Source: Macrophomina tecta
Taxonomy: Eukaryota; Ascomycota; Dothideomycetes; Botryosphaeriales; Botryosphaeriaceae
DNA: 64,000 nt
Assembly: GCA_024180945.1 (NCBI GenBank)
Contig: JAKSGN010000005.1
Coordinates: 992,001-1,056,000 of the forward strand
Direction: 5' to 3'
In this document: positions 8,082-16,890 of the stretch, one piece after another
How positions within the stretch are numbered: position 1 is the stretch's first letter
Layout: each line of letters starts with the position of its first letter
Made by a program: the position numbers and the translations under genes
Notes under the pieces: generated by a model
Seen by the model: the letters and a program-made list of their open reading frames with translations, nothing else
Database searches by the model: none
Told to the model about the DNA's origin: nothing

Positions 8082-10941
8082 CAGGGTGGCAATCAATTCA
8101 ATCAACGTCAATATCGGGTCCAGATTGATTGATTGATAGGATTTTCCAATAAGGTCAAATTGATTGATCAATAAGGTGTTGATATTGATTGAATTGAATT
8201 GATTGACACACGGTTCACGTAGCAAAATCTCGTGATGCTTGGCATAGTGTTGAGATTGATAGCCATACAATCTAGCTAACTCTTGCTAGCTATAGCTACT
8301 CCCGCGTGTATAGAGTCCTCAACTTCTTTCAATGATGCCTTCTGCGTTCCATGAGCGTAGTATCTGCCCAACTGCTATAGTATTGGCCTCCAGCCTATTG
8401 CGCAATGGCGTCACCATTTGTCCTGCCAAACTGAATATCCTCTCCACCTCTGCCGACATTGCCGGTATAGAAAAGAGGTCCAGAGCCATACGTGATAGGC
8501 GGGGGTATTGCTGGCGGCGTAGTATCCAGTAATCAACTGGATTGGTGACTGCGTCATCTGTAGGAGAGGTATCGAGCTGCCAGTAGGTGTACTCATCCTC
8601 GGTCAGATCTAGATGCTTGGTCCTCCTGGAGGCAGCAAGCCAGCTGTCAAATTCGCTGAGATGTTCGCGTTTACGCTTCTGCGGTAGCTGTGGGTCCTCA
8701 GCAATAGCAATTGACTGATACTCATCCTTCCAGAGCTTTAGAACAGCTGCCTTTGCCTTCTTGATCCAGCTCTTCTTGAATGCCCACTGATCCTCAATCC
8801 ACTCCCAGCGGTAGGCAGGGTGAAGGGCGCAAGCTGCGACGTAAGCTGGAGTATCATCAAGGAGCTGATAGTACTCATCTAGCTTAGCCCACCCCAAATT
8901 GATGTTCACCTTGAAGTGAGAGTCAGGATACTGATCTGTGCGGATCTTGACCTCCTCCAGCTTGTTCAACAGGTACTCCATGCATGGAAGGACTTCCCAT
9001 AAGCCGCCAAACCTACCACTAGTTGGGTTGGCTTGTAGCCTGATTGTGACTTCATGAAAAGGCTTCAAGATGGAGTGATATTCAGCAAGAGTTGCCCAAT
9101 CATCTGAGGTTAGATAATCATCCACGATTGCCGGCTTGTTCTTTGTCTTAGCTGGCATTGGCTGAGTCCTACTAGCAGTGCGAGGCTTGACGTATTTATC
9201 CCATTCTTGAACTTCGTGGAGGACGAGGGCGTCAATGACTGACTGTAGCTTGATTGCGCGCTCAATCATGGCGGAGGTAGAGTTCCATCGTGTCGCATTA
9301 TCTTCTATAACCTCGTAGGTAGGGCCGTTTTCGCCAGTCAACGCTTGCTCGTTCCGCTGAAGTTGGTGCAGTCTCTGATAGACAAGGTTTGAGCGCTGAA
9401 TCCAGTGGACGATATTGTGAAGCTTGCCGATAGGGCCCTTCTTGCGCCAGAGTAGGAGCTCAGCGAGTAGCTCCTTTGGCTGAGCGCAGTCGTTCTCGAA
9501 CGCGTCAGCTTCCTTGCCAAAGAGGATCTGGCGGACTACCAGGTTTATGATATGGCCAATGCAGCGCAAGCGGCGGTGCTTGTGATTGAAGCCAAACTCT
9601 TCAGCTAGCGCGTCCATGCACGTGTCGTTGTTTGACGCGTTATCCGTGACAAAGTAGCCAAGTTGCCCTCCAATGCCCCATTCCATAATTATCTGGGCTA
9701 CCTCTTCCGCAAGGCTGTCACCAGTATGCCGTCCTTCGGCGTGTGGGAGGCCAATAAGGAACTTGCGAAGCGTGCCAGAGAACGTAAGGAAGAAGACGTT
9801 AATACCGAGTAGAGAGAGGTGATTACACGACGTCCAGCCGTCAAAGGCAAGGTGTATAAGGCCAGGTGAGCTCTGAAGAAGCTCAGCAACGATCCCTTTA
9901 TGGCGGTTGAATTCATCAAGTAGCCATTTACGAACAGTAGAGTGTGTTGGAAGGCTACCAGTAGACGTTACTGCAGGATTCAAATAGCTAAGAACGCGCC
10001 TGAATCTCTCGCTTTCAAGCTTGCGGAAAGGAATGTTATCGGATGAGACCCAATCAGTGAGTAGTTGCTGGAAGTACGCCGGATTGAATGATGTGACAAG
10101 GCGATTGACAATAGCCTGCTCTGAAGGCCTATTCGTATCCAGTCCAAGCCGCTGAGCAACTGAAATCTTGGCCCGTTTGACGTGACGCTTCCCTGTAGGA
10201 TCCTCAACCTTGTGCTCAGTCACCAGGTGCCTTGCCTGATTATCAGTGCCAGCAGCAGCGAAGCTAGCTGGTTTGTGGGCTTTCTTGTGCACGCAGTACA
10301 TACAGACCCAGCGGGTACGCCCTTCTACGTCCTCAATGTCATATGCGTGCTCCCAAGTCCACCCGCTGCGCTGCTTTGACTCTGTGACATGATATCCACG
10401 GAATTTCTGCCATGGGAAGTACTCCCACCCTTCGCGTACAGGTCCTCGGCCATCAACGGCAAGATTGGTGGGTTGCGCAGGATCTGAGTCCTGTTGAGAG
10501 GAAAAGAGGCTAGTGGGCGCGCTAGAGAGGCTTAAAACAGAGTGTTGATCGTTGCTAGAGTCCATCTTGATAGTGGGAGAGTTGCTGCTGAGCTGCTGAG
10601 AAAATGTAGAACGGATCTGAAAGAGCAGATTCAGCTGTCCCTTCTAGCCATTCTGAGAGAGCGTTTATATACTAGCTGCCAAGAGAATGTGCCCGACACG
10701 TTGTGTGCCAAGAGTGTATCAGATAAAAGGCTAGCCTGACGTGGCTTGAGCGCCACAAGAGCGAGATGATCATCAAAGCTGCTTTCTATACAAGGTAAGC
10801 CGTCAATCAATATCGTCAATCAACTGGCCCGGAGCAATTGATTGATTGACGAAAATGACAGACCTCAGTTGATTGATTGATTGCCAAGACATTGGTCAAT
10901 ATTGATTGACCGTCAATATTATTGAATTGATTGCCACCCTG
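8082..10941. mobile_element. hAT transposon 2 (2,860 bp), apparently intact
   Basis: The ends are perfect inverted repeats of about 21 bp beginning CAGGGTGGCAATCAATTCAA (left from 8082, right ending at 10941), flanked by identical 8-bp duplications GCCCCACT at 8074-8081 and 10942-10949. Both subterminal regions (about 8090-8220 and 10800-10935) are packed with ATTGATTGA-like repeats, likely transposase-binding sites. It contains a single uninterrupted transposase gene. Ends, duplication and frame are all intact, as expected for a recent insertion and possibly an autonomous element. It sits between FPP synthase and the AflR-type regulator. Confidence 0.97.
8319..10565 (-). CDS. hAT family transposase (748 aa), intact
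   Basis: A single-exon frame encodes 748 residues, a full-length hAT transposase. An N-terminal BED-like zinc finger is visible at about residues 86-118 (WVCMYCVHKK...HLVTEH). The RNase H-like core shows HLAFDGWTS (Asp about residue 242), FVTDNASNND (about 305) and, in the C-terminal hATC domain, NPVDYWILRRQQYPRLSRMA...AMSAEVERIFS with the third acidic residue. These match the DDE set of hAT enzymes, which excise and reinsert the element by a hairpin-on-flank mechanism. The start at 10565 lies about 375 bp inside the right end. There are no nonsense codons or frameshifts, in contrast to the element at 446-3333. Confidence 0.95.
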   Translation of the reverse strand: MDSSNDQHSVLSLSSAPTSLFSSQQDSDPAQPTNLAVDGRGPVREGWEYFPWQKFRGYHVTESKQRSGWTWEHAYDIEDVEGRTRWVCMYCVHKKAHKPASFAAAGTDNQARHLVTEHKVEDPTGKRHVKRAKISVAQRLGLDTNRPSEQAIVNRLVTSFNPAYFQQLLTDWVSSDNIPFRKLESERFRRVLSYLNPAVTSTGSLPTHSTVRKWLLDEFNRHKGIVAELLQSSPGLIHLAFDGWTSCNHLSLLGINVFFLTFSGTLRKFLIGLPHAEGRHTGDSLAEEVAQIIMEWGIGGQLGYFVTDNASNNDTCMDALAEEFGFNHKHRRLRCIGHIINLVVRQILFGKEADAFENDCAQPKELLAELLLWRKKGPIGKLHNIVHWIQRSNLVYQRLHQLQRNEQALTGENGPTYEVIEDNATRWNSTSAMIERAIKLQSVIDALVLHEVQEWDKYVKPRTASRTQPMPAKTKNKPAIVDDYLTSDDWATLAEYHSILKPFHEVTIRLQANPTSGRFGGLWEVLPCMEYLLNKLEEVKIRTDQYPDSHFKVNINLGWAKLDEYYQLLDDTPAYVAACALHPAYRWEWIEDQWAFKKSWIKKAKAAVLKLWKDEYQSIAIAEDPQLPQKRKREHLSEFDSWLAASRRTKHLDLTEDEYTYWQLDTSPTDDAVTNPVDYWILRRQQYPRLSRMALDLFSIPAMSAEVERIFSLAGQMVTPLRNRLEANTIAVGQILRSWNAEGIIERS

Positions 10942-11166
10942 GCCCCACTACCGGCAGGGACACGCACATGAGCGGGAGGATGCGGCAGTTGCCGCATCCG
11001 CGTGCCTAATTCTCCGAGCGATAAGGCCTCTGGCTGGCCAATGAGGCCGAGAAGAAGGACTGTTCGCGATGATCGGTGCTCCTGCGCGGGATTCACGCGA
11101 GAGAGAGCCTCGGTGGCCTTGCTGTTGCTGCAGGTCGATCCATGAGAAGCCACGGAAGCTTAGCAG

Positions 11167-11177
11167 TCGCGAAGCGA
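11167..11177. promoter_or_regulatory. AflR-type motif TCG-N5-CGA, regulator promoter, distal
   Basis: The sequence TCGCGAAGCGA lies about 630 bp upstream of the regulator start and could allow autoregulation. Confidence 0.3.
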
Positions 11178-11716
11178 TCGCCAAGCCGGAAGGAAGCACA
11201 GCTTGATCGTCCGCGCTTCGAAACGAAAGCCCTTGGAGGCTGCTATAAGGCATCCACGGGGGCGTGGCAGACGCGAGTCGCGGCCCTTCGTTGTCCCAAA
11301 CTCCGGTTTCCTTATTCGTCCACTCCCTAACTCCAGCGCCTAATCTGGTCCATCGATCCCTTTTCGGCCGCACTTCCGTTCGCCCGATCGTTCTCCCCAG
11401 TCTCCATCCAGACCTGCTGGCCCAACCGGCTGGTCGAACGAGTCATGCGAAGCAAACATGTATACGCTTCCCGCGGGGGCACTGCGGCCGCGCGGCGATA
11501 GAGGCGCTGGTCCAGCGCCTTCCGCAAACAAGATCACGATCGTGAACAGGCCAGTTGAGACACGATGCGCCGGCGGTCAGTGCCCATTGGCCCGGGCGTC
11601 ACGCTGTACTGGCCTGACTCTCTTTGTCCGAGCAGCCAGCCGTACAGCGCCCGGGAGCTGCTCTTGGGCGGCAATTCGATACGCCGCACTCTCCAAATAC
11701 TTATAGGGTTATAGAG

Positions 11717-11727
11717 TCGGGTGCCGA
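11717..11727. promoter_or_regulatory. AflR-type motif TCG-N5-CGA, regulator promoter, proximal
   Basis: The sequence TCGGGTGCCGA lies 79 bp (first base) upstream of the chosen regulator start, in the likely core-promoter or 5' leader region. Autoregulation is the inference; binding is not shown. Confidence 0.4.
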
Positions 11728-11795
11728 GCTTAATCAACCCTCGATCTACCTCTCCTCCTCAGGCGTCTGCGCCGCATATCGAATCTTTACGGACC

Positions 11796-13328
11796 ATGCC
11801 GGACAATTGTCCTAGCGCGAAAGGAAGCGCACCTGCGCCGAAACCCACCAAGTACCGCCTTGCATGCGACAGTTGCCAGCGCTCCAAGATCCGCTGTGAT
11901 CAGGGACGGCCGGCATGCCGCAGATGCGCCAAAAAAGGCATCGCCTGCGTCTACAGCCCAGCACGTCGTGCTGGCCGACCACGCACTCGCAACAATGCGG
12001 CCAACAACAACGACAACGACAAGAGTGCCTCCAGCTCTAAACCCAGCTCAGCCGCCAGCCCAAGCGGCCAGTTGACGCCTATGGCGGATCGCTGCCTCAG
12101 CATCCCCACTACTCGATGGATGCCGCCCTCGCCTCCACCCAGCATCACCCTGTCCACCTCCGAGACCTGTTCCGGCTCCAATACGGCCGCCACCCACAGT
12201 ATGGCGCCGCCAATCCAACTCCTCAGCCCCGAAGACATACCGTTTTCCCAGGAGCAGCACTCGGACGACTATTTCCTACAAGGCTTGCTGGATCTCACCG
12301 GCTCGCACGGCGGCAGCCCGGAGCAAACCACCAACGGCGATTACCCCATGTTCCCCGAGTTCCACATCGCTCCAGAGCTGCTGGACCCGAGCTTCTGCGG
12401 AGCACCATGGGAGCCGCAACAGCAACAAATCCAACAAGAACAACACCGCCAGGACCTCCAACAGCACCAGCAACCGGAACAACACCAAGAAAACCCCTCC
12501 ACCCCCATCTCCACCTCCACCAGCATCAGCACCGACAGCTACAGTTACACGGCCGCCATCTCCCAGCACCAGCAGCAGCAGCAGCAACAGCAACAACCAC
12601 ACCCACAGCCCACGGCCCCCAACCCCTTCGACCACGCCCTTTCCTCTCCGAAGCCGTGCCACTGCATCTCCACGCTCCTGGACCACCTGTCCACGCCACC
12701 GCCCCAGCCTTCGTACCCCTCGCTGTCCTCCTCCGCCGCCGCCCTCGCCACCTCCAAAGCCCTCCTCGACCGCTGCCGCGCCGCCCTCGCCTGCCCCAAC
12801 GCCTGCCTCACGCGGCCCTCGACCGCGCTCCTCATCTGCGAAGCCATCGACCGGGCGCTCGCCTCCTTCAGGCTGGGCAGTTCCTCCCTCTGGACACCCG
12901 CGCCACCGACACCGTGCGCCGAGGACGCATTGTCAGCTTCTTCCTCAGCAGCAGCAGCTTCCAACAGGAGCAGTGGCGGCGACAACAACAACAGCAGCAG
13001 CAGCAGCATTCTGCTTTGCGACGAGGATCAGGCGCCCCTCCGGTGCGGCGCGCTGCCGATCCGCGGCGCGGACCGGCGGGCGGCGGTGCGGGTGCTGCTG
13101 GTGAAGCGGATGCTGGAGGTGCAGGACGTGCTGGAGCGGCTGCGGGACGCGTTGCTGGGGCTTCTTGGCGGAAGAGGGGATCATGCGGCGGCGGAGAAGG
13201 GGGCGGTCGGCAGCGTCGGCGGTGGTGGTGGTGGGGGTGGGTGTTGTTGGGCGCTGTGTGCGGATGTGGTGGGGGAGTTTGCGGGGAAGGTGGCGGAGAG
13301 GGTCGAGGCTGTGAAGGTGCAGATGTGA
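11796..13328 (+). CDS. AflR-type Zn2Cys6 transcription factor
   Basis: The protein has 510 residues if translation starts at 11796; an in-frame ATG at 11721 would add 25. The binuclear zinc cluster is Cys24-x2-Cys27-x6-Cys34-x6-Cys41-x2-Cys44-x6-Cys51, followed by the basic stretch ARRAGRPRTRN, an arrangement shared with AflR. The middle is low complexity (Ser/Pro-rich, Gln tract encoded around 12,560-12,600), and the C-terminal part (LLDRCRAALACPNAC...LLICEAIDRALASFRLG...VLLVKRMLEVQDVLERLRDALLG) resembles the AflR-family regulatory domain. Such proteins switch on secondary-metabolite clusters by binding TCG-N5-CGA palindromes, and these occur upstream of this gene and of three neighbours. 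It is probably the local cluster regulator. No intron is needed. Confidence 0.9.
   Translation: MPDNCPSAKGSAPAPKPTKYRLACDSCQRSKIRCDQGRPACRRCAKKGIACVYSPARRAGRPRTRNNAANNNDNDKSASSSKPSSAASPSGQLTPMADRCLSIPTTRWMPPSPPPSITLSTSETCSGSNTAATHSMAPPIQLLSPEDIPFSQEQHSDDYFLQGLLDLTGSHGGSPEQTTNGDYPMFPEFHIAPELLDPSFCGAPWEPQQQQIQQEQHRQDLQQHQQPEQHQENPSTPISTSTSISTDSYSYTAAISQHQQQQQQQQQPHPQPTAPNPFDHALSSPKPCHCISTLLDHLSTPPPQPSYPSLSSSAAALATSKALLDRCRAALACPNACLTRPSTALLICEAIDRALASFRLGSSSLWTPAPPTPCAEDALSASSSAAAASNRSSGGDNNNSSSSSILLCDEDQAPLRCGALPIRGADRRAAVRVLLVKRMLEVQDVLERLRDALLGLLGGRGDHAAAEKGAVGSVGGGGGGGGCCWALCADVVGEFAGKVAERVEAVKVQM
12558..12597 (+). repeat. CAG/CAA tract coding polyglutamine in the regulator
   Basis: A run of CAG and CAA codons encodes about ten consecutive Gln. 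Such tracts vary in length between strains and are common in fungal activators. Confidence 0.8.
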
Positions 13329-14030
13329 TTTGACGGGAGGGAAGGGTGGATGGAAAGGGTTGAGGGTCTTTTGGGGGAAGGGTTGCTGGCGTTTTGGATT
13401 TTTGTTTCAACTGGTTACGAGTATCTTTATGAGCGATGAGGTTGCCTGCATGGTTGGCGTTTTAGAGCAGTTAGCATTGACCATGTGGAAAGGGTTTATG
13501 AAGGTTGGATGGGAATGGAGAGGGAGCATCTAATTGAAGCACTTCTTGATGCTTCTGCAAGCGTCTGGACATGAGCAGCAAATGGGAAGTGTGTTCAGCA
13601 CTTGGTTTCTCGACTCAATGACGAGACCAAGCGTAGTCCAAATTGACAGTTGCCAAATGAACGTATGTTAGCATCCTTTCCACGATTCGGCTTGTTTTCC
13701 GTCTCGGGATGTACTGTCCGCTCGAGCCAAACGCGGACACTTACGCGCGGTGGTTTCTCACTCCTCACGACGCAATCCAACGCTGCACAAAAATCTTCCG
13801 AACCCGCGAAACTCGGCCGCCGATGAGAGAATGCATGCTCGAAGCTCTCAGAGGAGTGTGGCAATACCGAAAGAAGCTGAGATAGCGCTTTCCCTAATCC
13901 ACATCCGGACCACCTCGAGGCTCCAGACCACAGATCCATATATGGATTGCCCTTGGAAGCAACCCTAGAAGCTGCAAAACACTCCTCTGGACACACAGGC
14001 CCATCCAACACCTCGCCAAAGTACAAAATA
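13329..14030 (+). other. Intergenic region upstream of the O-methyltransferase
   Basis: This 702-bp region shows no coding features. It contains one TCG-N5-CGA motif at 13813-13823. Confidence 0.55.
13813..13823. promoter_or_regulatory. AflR-type motif TCG-N5-CGA upstream of the O-methyltransferase
   Basis: The sequence TCGGCCGCCGA lies 218 bp upstream of the methyltransferase start. Confidence 0.4.
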
Positions 14031-15356
14031 ATGGCGTCTACGACCATCGTCTCCGAACCCTCCGCCAACCAGGAGGACGTCGCGGCCGACCTCCTCCTCG
14101 AATCACTCGAATCGATTGCCGCTGGCAACATCCCGTCCTGCCTCCGTGACGATGAGTCCAAGCGGCTCCGCCTCCTTGAAGCCGCGCGCATGGCCTCCTT
14201 CAGGCTCGAGCAGCCCTGGGACACGATGCAGCGGCTCATCTTCTGCGCGCTGCCGCCCAACATCGCGCAGGTGGGCATCGACCTGGGGCTGTGGCGGCTG
14301 CTGGCGGAGAGAGAGGGGCCGGCGAGCGTGCGGGAGCTGGCGGTGGCGGTGGGCGCGGAAGAGGCGCTGCTGGCGCGGGTGCTGCGGTACGCGGCGACGC
14401 AGTGGATGGTGGAGCAGGCCGGGTTGGATGCGTACCGCGCGACGAGCATCACGCGGTACCTGGCCATGTCGGGGCTGGAGTCGGTGATGTTCCATGTGTA
14501 AGTGCTGCTCGGGTGGCCGATTTCGCGCGTGAGGAACGAGTGTTGACGGGCGACTCTTTGCGCCTTTGATAGGACGGAGCGGAATATAGGATTGTACAAC
14601 GCGATACCGAAATGGCTGGCGGACAACGACTACAAGCAACCGCAGGATAACAAGAACCTGCCGTTCAATCTCAGCAAGAACACGGACTTGCACTTCTTCG
14701 AGTGGCTTTCACAGCGGCCGCGGCACCAGCAAGCGTTCAACGAGTACATGTCGTTCCAGCGGGTTGGGCAGAAGAGCTGGCTCGACGTATTCCCGCTCGA
14801 GGAGTACGTCAGCGACCGCAGCACTGGCAACGAGCACCGGACCCTGTTCGTCGACGTTGGCGGCGGGTATGGACACCAGTGTAGGGAGGTGCTGAGGAGG
14901 TTCCCCGAGCTGCAAGGGCGCGTGGTACTGCAAGACACGCATGCCGCGGCCATTGACTCTGCCAAGGGCATCGCCGGACTGGAGGTGGTGCACCACGACT
15001 TCACGAAAGCGCAGCCGGTTAGGGGAGCGCGGGTCTACTACTTGCGGAATATCTTGCACGACTGGCCCGCGGAAGCGTGCCATACCATTCTGTCTCAGCT
15101 GAAGGACGCTCTCGCATCAGATTCGATCATATTGCTGGACGAGCTTGTCATCAAAGACGAGGGTGCGCATTGGTACGGAGCCTCGTTCGACTTGCTGATG
15201 ATGGCCAACTATGGAGCGAGGGAGAGGTCATTGGCTGAGTGGGACCGCATCCTCGAAGCTGTCGGGCTGGAGCGGAAGATGCTGGTGCCTTACAGCGTGC
15301 ACGGAGACTGTATCCAAGTCATCGGTGCTAGAGCACCCGTTTTGGAAAAACTGTAA
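14031..15356 (+). CDS. SAM-dependent O-methyltransferase (plant/fungal COMT-like)
   Basis: Two exons (14031-14497, 14573-15356) joined by a 75-bp GT-AG intron give 416 residues, the usual length of fungal secondary-metabolite O-methyltransferases such as AflP. The N-terminal helical domain includes the winged-helix region GIDLGLWRLLAER...VGAEEALLARVLRYA. The SAM-binding motif LFVDVGGGYGHQ is at residues 247-258, and the catalytic base is expected at His318 in ILHDWP. The C-terminus carries the family's DLLMMANYGARERSLAEW. The enzyme should transfer a methyl group to a hydroxyl or carboxylate; the substrate is unknown. It converges with the dehydrogenase at 15553-16458, leaving 196 bp between the stops. 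Confidence 0.93.
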
Positions 15357-15552
15357 ATGTGGGCCTTTTCGCTGCGTAGTTCTTGCTTGATAGACTGCAT
15401 CATTGCTCTCTTGTATTACCTCACGCATTTGAAATAAATATGAAAAATCAAGGCACTTCGACGTTCAGCAGTTTTACGTACTCAAATATCCTCAACCTTG
15501 TAATCTCGTGTGTCGAAACACCACTACAGCAAACACCATCCCACACAGGGCC

Positions 15553-16458
15553 TTATTGAGCGAGGTAGCCCCTGTTGATGGTCAGTGCTTTGAGCCCTTT
15601 CACATGATGATCGAATGATAACATACCCATCTAGCACCAGAGCCTGGCCGTACATGTAACTGCTCATGGGGCTGGCAAGGAACACGATGGCATCGGCAAC
15701 CTCCTCGGGCTTTGCCAGGCGGCCAGCAGGCACACGGTCGCGCACGAGGCCACCTATGAGGGCCTTCAGTTGCTCCGAAGACTCGATGAGAGGGGATTCG
15801 GTGTAGCCAGGGCAAAGAGCATTGATCCTGATCTGCTGCGGGGCATACAGCACGCCCTCGGAGCGGGTCAAGCCGAGCACGGCATGCCTCCCAGCGACGT
15901 ATGCGCCGGCGGCAAACTGGGGCGGCGAGGCGGCGAAGGCATGCACGGAGCAGACGTGGACGATGCTGCCACGGCCGTATCTGAGATCGCGCGGCTCCTG
16001 GCGCAGCATCTGGCGGAGCTCGGCCCGGTGCCACAGCCACACACCCGTCACGTTCTGGGCGAGGTGGGCTTCGAAGGCGTCGGCGGCCGTATCGGGACTG
16101 CCCGCCATCGGGCCGCCAAAGCCAGCGTTGTTGACAGCGAAGTCGAGGCGCCCAAAACGTGCCACGGCTTGCTGGACGGCCGCCTCGACGGCATCCTCCT
16201 TGCCGCCCTCGGCAGGCAGTTGCAGCACATCCGTCACGCCGTATTGGGACTGCAGCGTCGTGGCCGTCTCCCGGAGACCGGCTTCGTTGGCGTCAGCGAG
16301 GGCAAACTGGCGGACGCCATGCTGGGCCAGCGAGTACGCGGCGCTCTGGCCAAAGCCTGCGACGTTGTGTCAGTTGTCCTTTGGGAGTGGCCTCAGTGGG
16401 CGCGCTTACCAGACCCGGCTTCGGTGATGAAAGCCACTCCCGAGAGCACTGCCGGCAT
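15553..16458 (-). CDS. Short-chain dehydrogenase/reductase with Arg in place of the catalytic Lys
   Basis: Three exons (16458-16410, 16356-15627, 15571-15553) give 265 residues. The last 19-bp exon restores the family C-terminus (YMYGQALVLDGGYLAQ). The Rossmann motif is TEAGSGFGQ at residues 12-20; the usual Gly after Thr is Glu. NNAG is at 92-95 and the catalytic Ser about 153. The YxxxK motif reads Y169-V-A-G-R173: the codon is AGG, so Lys is replaced by Arg. The surrounding HAVLGLTRSE is normal for classical SDRs. Lys normally lowers the Tyr pKa and binds the nicotinamide ribose, so activity may be weak or altered. It lies between the O-methyltransferase and the monooxygenase. Confidence 0.88.
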
Positions 16459-16890
16459 GATGATCCTTCCTCCCGCGCTCTTTCGTGACGTTGCTGCAGC
16501 CCGTCCATGCCCGTGGCCGCTCCGCCGTTTTATCCTGGATCGTCGTCGGGGTTTAATGACTCGGCGGGCTCAAATTCGCACCGAACGCGTCGATGTTCCT
16601 CGCATGTCATGCCGTCGGCCGTTCGCACACGACGGACAGCCGCGTGCTTAGAGTCGGCGCACGTGGGGAGAGACCAGTGGAGCAAGGCGGAGAAGGACGG
16701 GGAGGGCAGGGCGGAGAGACTGAGAGAGGGACGCGTCGAGAGCGGAAAGAAAGGGCAGTCAGTGTGCGGACCAATGAAGACGCCCTCTGGCCACCAGGGT
16801 CCTCGCCCCTCTCCGAGCCACGACATCATCACTCCTCGAGGCACCACAATCGACAGTGTCTATTCATCGGGTATTCATTCGTTCACTCTA
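16459..16890. other. Intergenic region between dehydrogenase and monooxygenase
   Basis: This 432-bp region shows no gene and no TCG-N5-CGA motif. A TATA-like ATAAAA on the minus strand near 16,530 lies about 70 bp upstream of the dehydrogenase start. Confidence 0.5.

Larger units (their letters stand above)
10942..11795 (+). other. Promoter-side region of the AflR-type regulator
   Basis: This 854-bp region has no recognisable gene. It begins with the right target duplication (10942-10949), contains a 22-bp near-perfect palindrome at 10978-10999 (10-base arms, 2-base centre) and two TCG-N5-CGA motifs (11167-11177, 11717-11727). Confidence 0.55.

Noticed and set aside
12116..13333. 405-codon frame overlapping the AflR-type regulator
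   Set aside because: His/Pro/Arg-rich out-of-frame reading of low-complexity DNA; the zinc cluster and C-terminal domain lie in the other frame.
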